From an uncultured Clostridia bacterium (GTDB lineage Bacteria; Bacillota; Clostridia; Christensenellales; Borkfalkiaceae): DNA of 64,000 nt. Shown in pieces: positions 16,652-26,181 of the stretch. Each line of letters opens with the position of its first letter. The first letter of the stretch is position 1. The translations under genes were made by a program, and so were the position numbers. The notes under the pieces were generated by a model. The model was given only the letters and a program-made list of their open reading frames with translations. It searched no databases and had not been told where the DNA came from. The stretch spans positions 1 through 64,000 of the forward strand of contig CALVLV010000005.1 in the NCBI GenBank assembly GCA_944341075.1. The letters are read 5' to 3'.

Positions 16652-16734
16652 TTGCCCGCACTACCCGTGCGTGCGGCGCCGCGCTGCCGCGGCGCAGGCA
16701 ACAAAATGGCCGGGCGGAACTATGTTGCCGCCCG
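16652..16734 (+). promoter_or_regulatory. structured leader between ftsW and murA
   Basis: The 145-base gap can fold into a branched structure. An outer stem TTGCC (16652) pairs with GGCAA (16697) and encloses hairpins CGCAC/GTGCG (16657-16671) and GCGCCGCG/CGCGGCGC (16676-16695). A separate hairpin CGGGCGG/CCGCCCG lies at 16711-16734. No T-run follows, so it is not a classical terminator. Function unknown. Confidence 0.4.
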
Positions 16735-16772
16735 TTGCGGTTTACTTACCCACTATACTGACGGGAGAAGAT

Positions 16773-18032
16773 ATGGAAAAATATATCATCAACGGAGGGA
16801 ATAAACTTTATGGCGGCGTAAAGATACAGACGGCAAAAAATTCCGTGCTGCCCATACTCGCCGCGGCGGTGCTCACCGACGAAAAGGTGAGAATAAAAAA
16901 CGCGCCGTGCATATCCGACGTAAAAAACATGGTGCGCATACTCGGCAGTCTCGGCTGCAGGGCGGCGTACGAGGGGGACGACATAGTGATCGACAGTTCT
17001 GCCGCCGACTGCCACGAAGTGCCCAGAACGCTTGCTCACGAACTGCGCTCTTCGGTATTTCTGCTCGGGCCGCTCATAGCGCGGTTCGGCAGGGCAAAAA
17101 TAGCCTACCCCGGCGGCTGCGACATAGGCCTGCGCCCTGTAGATCTGCACCTGAACGGCCTGAAGCGCCTGGGCGTGAAGATACGCGAGAGCAACGGCTA
17201 CATACTGTGTGAGTGCCCCGGGCTGCGCGGCAACGAGATAATGCTCGACTGCCCCAGCGTGGGGGCAACCGAAAATATAATGCTTGCCGCCGTCAGGGCC
17301 GAGGGCGAAACGGTGATAAAGAATGCCGCGCGCGAACCGGAGATAGAGGATCTGCAGAAATTTTTAAATTCCATGGGCTGCAAGGTGCGTGGTGCGGGCA
17401 GCGGAACTATAGCCGTGCAGGGCACGGCGGCAAAACTCCGCGGCGGGGATTACCAGCCCATGGCAGACAGAATAGAGGCGGGCACCTTTCTTATAGCCGC
17501 CGCCATGTGCGGCGGGGAGATAGTTGCCGAGGGCATAAGCAGCGAAAATATAAGTTCGCTTTTACATAAACTCAGGGAAAACGGTTGCAAAATACATACT
17601 AAAAATGATAAAATAATCTTAAAGAGGGATGGGCCGCTTATTTCGGTAAAATCTATCGAAACACAGCCCTACCCGGGTTTTCCCACCGACCTACAGGCGC
17701 AGATGACGGCGCTCTGCTGCATATGCCGCGGCCAGTCCATAGTTACCGAAAACCTGTTTGAAACGCGGTTCAAATATGTACCCGAACTGTGTAAAATGGG
17801 GGCGGATATAACCGTTGCGGGCAGGAATGCCTTTGTCCGCGGCAGGGAAAAGTTCAACGGCGCTACAGTAGTTGCCTGCGATCTCCGCGGCGGAGCCGCC
17901 CTTGTGCTTGCCGCCCTCGCGGCCGAAGGAAGGAGCGAAGTGTTGGATATATCGCACACGGACAGGGGCTACGGAATGTTCGAATACAAACTGCGTTCCC
18001 TTGGCGCCGACATAGTAAGGGCGGCCGTGTAG
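16773..18032 (+). CDS. murA: UDP-N-acetylglucosamine 1-carboxyvinyltransferase
   Basis: First committed enzyme of peptidoglycan synthesis, 419 residues; it transfers enolpyruvate from phosphoenolpyruvate to UDP-GlcNAc. The N-terminus YIINGGNKLYGGVKIQTAKN and the active loop YPGGCDIGLRPVDLH are typical. The catalytic cysteine is present at residue 116, so the fosfomycin target is intact (some natural variants have Asp). GGGAGAAG lies before the ATG. It sits between ftsW and ftsQ as in many Clostridia, minus murG. Confidence 0.95.
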   Translation: MEKYIINGGNKLYGGVKIQTAKNSVLPILAAAVLTDEKVRIKNAPCISDVKNMVRILGSLGCRAAYEGDDIVIDSSAADCHEVPRTLAHELRSSVFLLGPLIARFGRAKIAYPGGCDIGLRPVDLHLNGLKRLGVKIRESNGYILCECPGLRGNEIMLDCPSVGATENIMLAAVRAEGETVIKNAAREPEIEDLQKFLNSMGCKVRGAGSGTIAVQGTAAKLRGGDYQPMADRIEAGTFLIAAAMCGGEIVAEGISSENISSLLHKLRENGCKIHTKNDKIILKRDGPLISVKSIETQPYPGFPTDLQAQMTALCCICRGQSIVTENLFETRFKYVPELCKMGADITVAGRNAFVRGREKFNGATVVACDLRGGAALVLAALAAEGRSEVLDISHTDRGYGMFEYKLRSLGADIVRAAV

Positions 18033-18082
18033 GCTTGCCGCACACATAAACAACGGCCGCGCCGCGGCCGACGGAGCTTGAT

Positions 18083-18853
18083 ATGAAGTACATAAGAAAG
18101 GCCATTGTGGTTATACTTGCCGCGGTTTTCATTGCGGCGGTGGCTATAGGGCTGAGCGTGATATTTGCCGTCCGCAACATCAACGTATTCACTATAGCCT
18201 ATACCGACGGCGGAGCAGTATCCGCACAGTTTTCGTCGGCGGTATCTTCTTTGGAAGACGCGCTGTCCTCATATAAGGGCAGAACGATAAACGCCGTGGA
18301 TGAAGAAAAGGTAAGGCAGGCCGTTGAAGAGAGCGACTATGCCGAGTTCGTGTCTTACGAAAAAATTTACCCCTGCACCATAAACGTCACCGTGCGCGAA
18401 CGGCTTGAAGTGTTCGCCGTGGCGGAGGAGGGCGGCTATACCATCCTCGACGGAAACTGCTCGGTAATAACGCAAAAGAGTGCAAACGTAAACAACCTCG
18501 ACGGTTCGCCCAACGTTCTGCTCACAGACGTGACCGCGGAGGACTACCCGATAGTAACGGAGATAGCAGATCTTCTGAAAGAAAAGTTTTCTTCGGTGCG
18601 TGCCTTTGCCGAAAGCATTGGCATAGACCGCGCCTCGGTGTCTGTTGAACGCGACAGCCTTTCAATAAAACTTCGCTGCGGGCTTACCATGGTGATAACC
18701 GACTATAAGACTTCTGCGGCAGATAAGGCCGAGGCCTTGTGCAACGCCTTTTTGAAGATGCCCGACCACCTAAAACTTTCCGGTTCAATGCGTTGCGTTG
18801 CCGCAGCCGACGGCTCGCTTTCGGTGGTTTTGCCGGACGGTAGCGTATCGTAA
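18083..18853 (+). CDS. ftsQ: cell division protein FtsQ/DivIB
   Basis: Bitopic divisome protein, 256 residues. A short basic cytoplasmic tail (MKYIRK) is followed by a membrane helix (about 7-30), a POTRA-like segment beginning at NINVFTIAYTDGG and an extracytoplasmic beta domain (IYPCTINVTVRERLEVFAVA). FtsQ/DivIB links FtsL and DivIC with the septal synthase. ACGGAG precedes the ATG. A hairpin follows the gene, and the next gene has its own promoter, so this is probably the last gene of the mraZ transcript. Confidence 0.88.
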   Translation: MKYIRKAIVVILAAVFIAAVAIGLSVIFAVRNINVFTIAYTDGGAVSAQFSSAVSSLEDALSSYKGRTINAVDEEKVRQAVEESDYAEFVSYEKIYPCTINVTVRERLEVFAVAEEGGYTILDGNCSVITQKSANVNNLDGSPNVLLTDVTAEDYPIVTEIADLLKEKFSSVRAFAESIGIDRASVSVERDSLSIKLRCGLTMVITDYKTSAADKAEALCNAFLKMPDHLKLSGSMRCVAAADGSLSVVLPDGSVS

Positions 18854-18885
18854 AAATCCAAGTGTTGAATAATTAATGCTGCAAC

Positions 18886-18908
18886 GCGGCGCCCGTTATG
18901 GGCGCCGC
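18886..18908 (+). terminator. probable terminator after ftsQ
   Basis: A 9-bp GC stem GCGGCGCCC/GGGCGCCGC with a five-base loop. The T-run after it is weak (GCGCTTTATTTG), so termination may be partial. Confidence 0.55.
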
Positions 18909-18952
18909 GCGCTTTATTTGCGGCATATGCGCCACTTTTTTTGTGCATTTCC

Positions 18953-18981
18953 TTGACTTTTGCGCGACACTATTATATAAT
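18953..18981 (+). promoter_or_regulatory. ftsA-ftsZ promoter
   Basis: TTGACT (18953-18958), a 17-base spacer and TATAAT (18976-18981). It lies about 70 bases upstream of the FtsA-like start codon. Confidence 0.8.
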
Positions 18982-19051
18982 CAATACATAGTGGTATAAA
19001 ATAAAGCGGCCGCGCGGCGGTCTGAGTAGTTTTAACTTTTACGGAGAATGT

Positions 19052-20212
19052 ATGCTTAACAAAAGCGTGGCTGTGATAGACGTCCGCTCTTCAGAGATAA
19101 CGGCCGTCGTCGCCGAGAGGGGTGTCAACAAAACCTTTATAATCAAAAGCAGTTTTACGGCAAATTACGACGGATATGCCGAAGGACAGCTTCTCGACGC
19201 CCGCGGTTTCGGCGAAGCCCTTGCTTCTGTAATGAAGCGCACTCTTGCGGCATGCGGCGACAGGGCAGGCACCGTGTGGGTGGGCGTCCCCGGCGAATTT
19301 ACCAGAATAGTCAATACCGATAACGTCCTCAGTTTTCAGGGTACAAGAAAGGTAAAACGCGCCGATATTGTCTCGCTTGAACGATCTTCTCTGCCGGAAG
19401 CCGGCAAGGGGTGGGAACTCGTCCGTTCGGGCTGCCTGTATTACGTCCTTTCGGACATGCGCAGGATAGTCGACCCCGTGGGTATGCTCACAGACAGTCT
19501 GCGCGGAAGGCTGTGCCACTACCTGTGCAGTTCTTCGTTCTGCGAATGTGTGCGCAACGCGCTCTCTCAGTTCCGCTCGGTATCGGCGGTCAACTTTATA
19601 CCTGCCGTACACGCGGAGGCCATGTATCTGATACCGCCCGAACGGCGCGACGAATACGCCGTTCTGCTCGATCTCGGTTTTATATCGTCAAGCTACAGCG
19701 TGGCGTGTGGAAACGGCGTTGTATACAGCGAAAGTTTTTCGCTCGGCACCGGGCATATCGCCGTGTATCTTATGGAATCGCTCGGGGTGCCCTATCAGGT
19801 GGCGCTTGAACTGCTTGAAAAGGTCAACCTTAATTCAAAAGACAGTCCCGGGGCGGCTTTAGAAGAGCAGTTCGAGGGCAAGTTTTACCGCTTTACGGCG
19901 TCTGAAGTCAAAGAAAAGGTACGCGAAGCACTCGACGGCATATGCGAGACCATAGAGGAGTGCAGGCGCAATTTTACCGAAAAGAATACCGACTATAAAA
20001 CGCTTTACCTTACGGGTGAAAGCGCCCTTGCGGTAAGGGGGGCGGCAGACCACATAAGCGGCAGGCTTGTGCAGACGGTCACGGTGATAGCGCCGCAGAT
20101 ACCTTACTACGACAAGCCGCAGTACAGTTCGCTTTTCAGCCTTGCCGATATGGCTCTTACGGACGCCGAAAAATCTTCTGTACTCAATAAGATAATATCT
20201 TTTTTCAAATAA
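19052..20212 (+). CDS. ftsA: FtsA-like cell division protein with degenerate ATP-binding loops
   Basis: Actin-fold protein, 386 residues, directly upstream of ftsZ, so presumably the membrane tether of the Z-ring. The FtsA-specific 1C subdomain is present (around the VDPVGM stretch near residue 145), and the C-terminus ends in a short amphipathic helix (SSVLNKIISFFK) suited to membrane binding. The phosphate-1 loop reads DVRSSEITAVV where FtsA has DIGTTKIRAVV. The phosphate-2 loop reads LDLGFISSSYSVA where FtsA has VDIGGGTTDIAV. Both therefore lack key glycine and threonine residues. ATP binding may be lost or altered. GGAG precedes the ATG. Confidence 0.82.
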   Translation: MLNKSVAVIDVRSSEITAVVAERGVNKTFIIKSSFTANYDGYAEGQLLDARGFGEALASVMKRTLAACGDRAGTVWVGVPGEFTRIVNTDNVLSFQGTRKVKRADIVSLERSSLPEAGKGWELVRSGCLYYVLSDMRRIVDPVGMLTDSLRGRLCHYLCSSSFCECVRNALSQFRSVSAVNFIPAVHAEAMYLIPPERRDEYAVLLDLGFISSSYSVACGNGVVYSESFSLGTGHIAVYLMESLGVPYQVALELLEKVNLNSKDSPGAALEEQFEGKFYRFTASEVKEKVREALDGICETIEECRRNFTEKNTDYKTLYLTGESALAVRGAADHISGRLVQTVTVIAPQIPYYDKPQYSSLFSLADMALTDAEKSSVLNKIISFFK

Positions 20213-20266
20213 AACAAATCCAAATCAAGCAAAAGGGACGTAACCAGTCGTACAACGGAGGTTAAA

Positions 20267-21643
20267 ATGTTTAACGATAATGTCGGCAATATTGCAGGAC
20301 GGGCAAAGATAAAGGTAATAGGCGTGGGCGGCGCCGGCAACAACGCCGTAAACAGGATGCTGGAGGCAGGCATCATGTGCGCCGATTACTACGTGGTGAA
20401 CACAGACAGCCAGATACTTGCCCTTTCCCCCTGCGAAAATAAGATCCAGATAGGCGGGGCGCTTACTAAGGGGCTCGGCGCGGGCGCCGAACCTGAAGTG
20501 GGCAGGCAGGCAGCCGAAGAGAGCAAAGACGCGCTTACTGAAGCCGTAAGGGATACCGACCTGCTGTTTATAACTGCAGGCATGGGCGGCGGCACAGGTA
20601 CAGGCGCCGCTCCCGTCATAGCAAAAATTGCGCGCGACATGAAGATACTCACCGTTGCCGTAGTTACCGAGCCGTTTGCCTTTGAAGGCAAAAAGCGCAT
20701 GGAAAACACGGTAAAGGGGCTTGAAAATCTCAAAAAGTATGTAGATACGCTCATAGTTATACCCAACGATAAAATACGCACGGTCGTTGCTAAGAACACC
20801 CCCATGAAGGAGGCGCTCAGGGTTGCGGACGAAATTTTAAAGCAGGGCATAAAGGGCATTGCCGAACTTATCGTAAATCCCGCGCTCATCAACCTCGACT
20901 TTGCCGACGTAAAGACCATTCTCAAAGATAAGGGCGTGGCGCACCTTGGCGTGGGCGTCGCAAAGGGTGAAAACAGGATAATAGAGGCGGTGAGGGTAGC
21001 GGTAAACTGCCCGCTGCTTGAAACCACTATAGAGGGCGCGCGCGGCGTTATACTCAACGTTGTGGGCGGCGAAGACCTCACCTTCGACGAAGTAAACGAC
21101 GCCGCCGAACTTGTCAAGAGCGTTGTAGACGCCTCTGCAAACATAATATTCGGCGCAAGGATAGACCCCAATGTTCAGGACGAGGTGGAGATAACGGTAA
21201 TCGCCACCGGATTCCCGGGATTTGACGGAACAAAGCGCGAAGACGATGCGCAGAGCACGTACCGCAGAAACTATACGCAGCCGGCATACGGCGGCTCGCG
21301 CCTTTCTGTAACTGAACCTTTATACCAACAGCAGGGATATGCCCAGCCGCAGCAGCCTGTAAGGCAGGCGGCTCCCGTTCAACCTGCGCAGCCTGTTCAG
21401 CCCCAGCAGCCTCAATACGCGCAGCAGCCCGTTCAGCCGCAGTATGTGCAGCCTCAGCAGGCATATCCTCAGGCGCCCCAGGCTCAGCAGCCGCAGTATG
21501 TGCAGCAGCCCGTACCCCCTGTTCAGCAGGCGCAGCCTGTACGTCAGGCGGCTCCCCAGTCTGATGCGATAGAGCGTCCCGCCGAAAAGAATGTGCCCAG
21601 ATTTGCACAGATGCTCAAAAACCTTGGAAGAAGGGGAGAGTAA
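20267..21643 (+). CDS. ftsZ: cell division protein FtsZ
   Basis: Tubulin-like GTPase forming the Z-ring, 458 residues. The GTPase core is canonical: IGVGGAGNNAVNRM, the signature GGGTGTGAAPVIA (about 106-118), and the T7 loop NLDFADVKTIL (about 205-215). A long Gln/Pro-rich linker (about 335-425, with repeats such as QPVQPQYVQPQQ) leads to the C-terminal peptide VPRFAQMLKNLGRRGE. That peptide keeps a hydrophobic-basic pattern but differs from the usual DIPxFLR form. ACGGAGG precedes the ATG. It is cotranscribed with the FtsA-like gene. Confidence 0.97.
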   Translation: MFNDNVGNIAGRAKIKVIGVGGAGNNAVNRMLEAGIMCADYYVVNTDSQILALSPCENKIQIGGALTKGLGAGAEPEVGRQAAEESKDALTEAVRDTDLLFITAGMGGGTGTGAAPVIAKIARDMKILTVAVVTEPFAFEGKKRMENTVKGLENLKKYVDTLIVIPNDKIRTVVAKNTPMKEALRVADEILKQGIKGIAELIVNPALINLDFADVKTILKDKGVAHLGVGVAKGENRIIEAVRVAVNCPLLETTIEGARGVILNVVGGEDLTFDEVNDAAELVKSVVDASANIIFGARIDPNVQDEVEITVIATGFPGFDGTKREDDAQSTYRRNYTQPAYGGSRLSVTEPLYQQQGYAQPQQPVRQAAPVQPAQPVQPQQPQYAQQPVQPQYVQPQQAYPQAPQAQQPQYVQQPVPPVQQAQPVRQAAPQSDAIERPAEKNVPRFAQMLKNLGRRGE

Positions 21644-21679
21644 GCACATTCCGGCAAAAGACAATAAACGTAAATTTAA

Positions 21680-21710
21680 ACGGCGGCACATGCGTGCCGC
21701 CGTTCGTTTT
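21680..21710 (+). terminator. ftsZ terminator
   Basis: A 10-bp stem ACGGCGGCAC/GTGCCGCCGT with a four-base loop, followed by TCGTTTT. Confidence 0.8.
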
Positions 21711-21729
21711 ATACATTCCTCGCAAATGA

Positions 21730-21762
21730 AAAAATACGACCGTTGATAACGGTCGTATTTTT
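21730..21762. terminator. bidirectional terminator between ftsZ and spoVG
   Basis: A 15-bp stem AAAAATACGACCGTT/AACGGTCGTATTTTT has a three-base loop and T-runs on both strands. It serves the convergent spoVG transcript and backs up the ftsZ terminator. Confidence 0.88.
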
Positions 21763-21803
21763 CCCCTACAAATCAAATATGAAGTCGGTAAACCAAAGAA
21801 AGC

Positions 21804-22067
21804 TCATTTCTTGAGTGCGTCAAAGTAAGCCGTAAGGACTGCCTCTTTTATCTTATCTCGGGTCTCGGTGTTCAGCGGATGTGCAATATCCTTATACTCG
21901 CCATCGTTAGTTTTTCTGCTCGGCATGGCAATAAATACTCCGTCATTGCCTTCAATGATCTTTATATCGTGCACTGCAAAGCAGTCGTCGATAGTCATTG
22001 AGGCAACGGCCTTCAATTTATTGTCCTCCTTGCTGACTAATCTGATTCGTATGTCTGAGATTTTCAT
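21804..22067 (-). CDS. spoVG: septation/regulatory protein SpoVG
   Basis: The 87-residue nucleic-acid-binding protein of the SpoVG family starts [20 protein letters not shown] and contains [14 protein letters not shown] and FIAMPSRK. In Firmicutes SpoVG affects septation and, in spore formers, cortex formation; it also occurs in non-sporulating species, so it does not prove sporulation. GGAGGTAAG precedes the ATG. It is monocistronic and convergent with ftsZ. Confidence 0.95.
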   Translation of the reverse strand: MKISDIRIRLVSKEDNKLKAVASMTIDDCFAVHDIKIIEGNDGVFIAMPSRKTNDGEYKDIAHPLNTETRDKIKEAVLTAYFDALKK

Positions 22068-22101
22068 AGCGCTTACCTCCAGACTATACTTTTATGCAAA
22101 A

Positions 22102-22130
22102 ATTGTACAATATATTTTTTAAAATTTCAA
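22102..22130 (-). promoter_or_regulatory. spoVG promoter
   Basis: Minus strand TTGAAA (22125-22130), a 17-base spacer and TACAAT (22102-22107), about 35 bases ahead of the spoVG start. Confidence 0.7.
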
Positions 22131-22215
22131 TAGTTTTTTCGTGAATTTTTAATATTTTTTGAGTTTAAATTGAATAAATCGTGCTAATGAGGCAAAGTTT
22201 TTAATAAAATCTACT

Positions 22216-23550
22216 ATGACAACCAATTTTTTCGCGCGATACAGCAGTTTTTACTTTATCGGGATATGCGGGGTGAGCATGAGTGCGCTCGCCCTGTTTT
22301 GCCTTTCGGCCAAAAAGCGGGTGGGCGGAAGCGACGTCAATCTTGCCGCGGCTTCAAAGCTTAAGTCGGCGGGCGCAAAAGTTGCCGAAAGCGGCGCGGG
22401 CGGGCTGGAGGATTACGACGTTGTGATCTATACCGACGCCGTGCAGAGGGACGATCCCGAACTTAAACTTGCCAGAAAACTCGGCAAACCCGTCATGTCC
22501 CGCGGAAGGTTTCTGGCCGAAGTCAGCGGTATGTTCGGCAGGGTGATCGCTGTCAGCGGCTGTCACGGCAAGACTACCTGCACGGCAATGCTCGCCAATA
22601 TTTTCCGCGAGTCTGGCAGAAAATTCGCCGCGCATATCGGCGGCAATGCGACAGGCATGGGAAACTTTTATTCAAACGGCACAGATTGGTTTATTACCGA
22701 AGCCTGCGAATACAAGAAGAATTTTTTGTACCTGAAGCCCGATACTGCCGTAGTGCTCAGCACCGAGCCCGATCATCTTGAATGTTACGGCGACCGCGAC
22801 GAGCTGCTTGCATGTTACCGCAAGTTTGCCTCGCGCGCGCAGACGGCGGTGCTGCCCGCCGAAAGCGGGCTGGCCGCAGATGTTGGCGGCATAACGTTCG
22901 GTTCGGCGTCATCCGATTTCAGCGCGCATAACCTGAAGGGCTGCGACGGCGTATACAGTTTTACCCTGTGCGCCTTCGGCAAAGTTCAGGGTGAGGTGCG
23001 GCTGAAGATCCCGGGGGTGTATAATGTGTTCAATGCGCTTGCCGCCGCTGCGGCGGCCTATGCCGAGGGTATCGGCTTCCGCGACGTAAAGCGCGGGCTG
23101 GAGGGGTTTGAGGGAGTGGAGAGGAGAATGCAACTGATAGGAAGGCTCAACGGCGCCAGGGCCGTTGCCGACTATGCCCATCACCCTACCGAGATCGCCG
23201 CCGCGCTGAAAACTGCGCGCTCGTTCACTTCTGGCAGGTTATTTGTGGTGTTTCAGCCGCATACCTACTCCAGAACGAAGATGTTGTTCAGGCAGTTTGT
23301 TTCGGCGCTGTCCGACATAAAAAAACTGCTCATTTACCGCACTTTTGCCGCACGCGAATATTTTGACGATGGCGGAAGCGCCCTCACGCTTGCCCGTGCC
23401 ATAAAGGGGGCAAAGTACGGAGACTGTCCCGAAGATATAGTAAAGTTTGCCTCATCTGTGCGCGGCGGCGACACCGTGCTCTTTCTCGGCGCAGGAGATA
23501 TCTACGATATTGCCCGCTCGCTTATACATAACATGTACGAGGGCATATGA
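22216..23550 (+). CDS. murC: UDP-N-acetylmuramate--L-alanine ligase
   Basis: Mur ligase, 444 residues, that attaches L-alanine to UDP-MurNAc. The N-terminal UDP-binding start is YFIGICGVSMSALALF. The ATP loop is SGCHGKTTCTAML (about 115-127), followed by TEACEYKKNFL, STEPDHLECY, DYAHHPTEIAA (about 318) and FQPHTYSRTK. It stands apart from the main mur cluster, beyond ftsZ and spoVG. No ribosome site is visible near the ATG; GAGG lies about 24 bases upstream. A terminator follows, so it appears monocistronic. Confidence 0.92.
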   Translation: MTTNFFARYSSFYFIGICGVSMSALALFCLSAKKRVGGSDVNLAAASKLKSAGAKVAESGAGGLEDYDVVIYTDAVQRDDPELKLARKLGKPVMSRGRFLAEVSGMFGRVIAVSGCHGKTTCTAMLANIFRESGRKFAAHIGGNATGMGNFYSNGTDWFITEACEYKKNFLYLKPDTAVVLSTEPDHLECYGDRDELLACYRKFASRAQTAVLPAESGLAADVGGITFGSASSDFSAHNLKGCDGVYSFTLCAFGKVQGEVRLKIPGVYNVFNALAAAAAAYAEGIGFRDVKRGLEGFEGVERRMQLIGRLNGARAVADYAHHPTEIAAALKTARSFTSGRLFVVFQPHTYSRTKMLFRQFVSALSDIKKLLIYRTFAAREYFDDGGSALTLARAIKGAKYGDCPEDIVKFASSVRGGDTVLFLGAGDIYDIARSLIHNMYEGI

Positions 23551-23576
23551 ACTAAATATTTTTTCGTAAATAATGT

Positions 23577-23605
23577 GGGCGCGGCCGGATGGCCGCGCCC
23601 TTTTC
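23577..23605 (+). terminator. murC terminator
   Basis: A 10-bp GC stem GGGCGCGGCC/GGCCGCGCCC with a GGAT loop, followed by TTTTCG. Confidence 0.8.
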
Positions 23606-23651
23606 GACTTATGAAAGATTTGTGATTTGCCGTTTAATGCCGGCTTACTTA

Positions 23652-24854
23652 TCAGAAATCTGGTTGCGTTCCGCGTTTTTTGCAGGCATACATGATATCC
23701 ACGAATTGCTTTGCCCTTCGCGGCGATCTTCCGCCCTTTACAAGCGCCCAGCGCTCGGCCAGTGCAAAAAGTTTTTCATCTGCCTCTATGCCGCAGTCCG
23801 CGGCAAGGGCGCCCACTATTTCAAGGTACTGCGCCTTGTTCGTGGAAGAGAACAGCACGGTGATACCGAACCTGTCTGAAAGCGACAGCTGTTCCTGCAT
23901 AGAATCGCTTACATGCACCGAATTTTCCCTGTCGGATAGGTTTTCCTTTATTATGTGCCTTCTGTTGGAAGTTGCAACTATCATCGTGTTTGCAGTGTTT
24001 CCGCTCACCGAACCTTCAAGCATGGCTTTGAGTCCCGAAATCTTGTCGTCGCCCTCGCCCAGCGAAAGGTCGTCTATGAATATGATGAATTTGAGCGGGT
24101 TTTTGCCCGTAAGCTGCCTTACTTTGGGCAGGTCGAGCATGTTTTCTTTGTTCAGCTCTATAAGCCGCAGGCCGTTCTGCCAATATTTGTTGAGCATGGC
24201 GTGAATGGTGGAGGACTTGCCTGTTCCCATGTCGCCGTAAAGCAGCATGTTGGCATAGGGCAGGCCGCGCATAAAGTTGACTATGTTGTCGTTTATAACT
24301 GCCTTTTCCTGCTCGTAACCTTTAAGTTCTTCAAGCGTCACGGGCGAAGGGTTTTCCACTGGAATAAGCTCGCCCTCGGGACCGCTCTCATAAGTGAATG
24401 CGCGGTTGTCTATAAACATGCCGCAGCCGTGCTTTCTGTAATATTTTTTCAGCCTTGCAATAAATTTATCGTCGCCATCCGACATGTCGAACGTGGCGGC
24501 GGGGCTGCCGACGGCGTAGAATTCGCCCTGCCCGTAAGACTTTTCGGCAATATAGTCAAGAATAAGTTTTACGTCGCGCACATATGCGTTTGCCAGAAAG
24601 GCAGAGGGCGTTTCCCCTGCCGCGCAACACAGCGAAAAGGCATTTTCGTCGTACAGCATTGCGTTGCATATATATTCGGCAAAATTTTGCTCCGCGCCCT
24701 TTTTATACAGCTTTTCAATAAAGTTTCCAAAGCATGAGCAGGCATATTCGTCGTCTTCGGCTTCGCGCTCCCTGAAATTGATGTAAGGCTCGAACACTTC
24801 GTCGTACAGCAGTCCGCGCAGAACGGTTAAAGAAAGTATTTTGTGTTGTTGCAT
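23652..24854 (-). CDS. DUF815-type AAA ATPase
   Basis: Predicted P-loop ATPase of the DUF815 family, 400 residues from the chosen start. The N-terminal half is poorly conserved. The C-terminal AAA core shows Walker A LLYGDMGTGKSS, Walker B FIIFIDDLS, sensor 1 IVATSNRRH, and an arginine-rich sensor 2 region (GGRSPRRAKQFVD). The biochemical role of this family is not established. An ATG 36 bases further upstream is rejected because it lies inside the -10 of a well-formed promoter; the chosen ATG (24852-24854) follows an AGGGA site. It is divergent from ilvC with no clear functional link. Confidence 0.8.
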   Translation of the reverse strand: MQQHKILSLTVLRGLLYDEVFEPYINFREREAEDDEYACSCFGNFIEKLYKKGAEQNFAEYICNAMLYDENAFSLCCAAGETPSAFLANAYVRDVKLILDYIAEKSYGQGEFYAVGSPAATFDMSDGDDKFIARLKKYYRKHGCGMFIDNRAFTYESGPEGELIPVENPSPVTLEELKGYEQEKAVINDNIVNFMRGLPYANMLLYGDMGTGKSSTIHAMLNKYWQNGLRLIELNKENMLDLPKVRQLTGKNPLKFIIFIDDLSLGEGDDKISGLKAMLEGSVSGNTANTMIVATSNRRHIIKENLSDRENSVHVSDSMQEQLSLSDRFGITVLFSSTNKAQYLEIVGALAADCGIEADEKLFALAERWALVKGGRSPRRAKQFVDIMYACKKRGTQPDF

Positions 24855-24888
24855 TGCGTAAAGTTCCCTGAATGTATTGTTTTGCACC

Positions 24889-24917
24889 ATTATATATCGT
24901 TCTGCATACTTATGCAA
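24889..24917 (-). promoter_or_regulatory. promoter of the DUF815 ATPase with palindromic site
   Basis: Minus strand TTGCAT (24912-24917), a 17-base spacer and TATAAT (24889-24894). The perfect dyad TGCATA-CT-TATGCA (24903-24916) overlaps the -35 and spacer. The same TGCATA/TATGCA dyad occurs upstream of argG and fits the ARG-box pattern with two mismatches, so ArgR control is possible. Confidence 0.6.
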
Positions 24918-24945
24918 GATTTTGGCGGCAAATTTTTTATAACGC

Positions 24946-26049
<1,104 letters not shown>

Positions 26050-26063
26050 TGTTCATAATTTTC

Positions 26064-26096
26064 AGGCGGGCAAGTTTTTTTGCCCGCCTTGATTTT
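26064..26096 (+). terminator. ilvC terminator
   Basis: Stem AGGCGGGCA/TGCCCGCCT with a T-rich loop, followed by TGATTTTTTGC. Confidence 0.8.
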
Positions 26097-26108
26097 TTGC
26101 TGCATGTA

Positions 26109-26143
26109 TATCGCGGGCGCGCACGCATAGCGCGCCCGCGATA
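26109..26143. repeat. 13-bp perfect inverted repeat between ilvC and ftsK
   Basis: TATCGCGGGCGCG (26109-26121) and CGCGCCCGCGATA (26131-26143) flank a nine-base loop. There is no T-run, so it is probably not a simple terminator. Confidence 0.7.
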
Positions 26144-26181
26144 CTATTTATATAATTTCAAAAAAACAAGTGTTCATTTTG

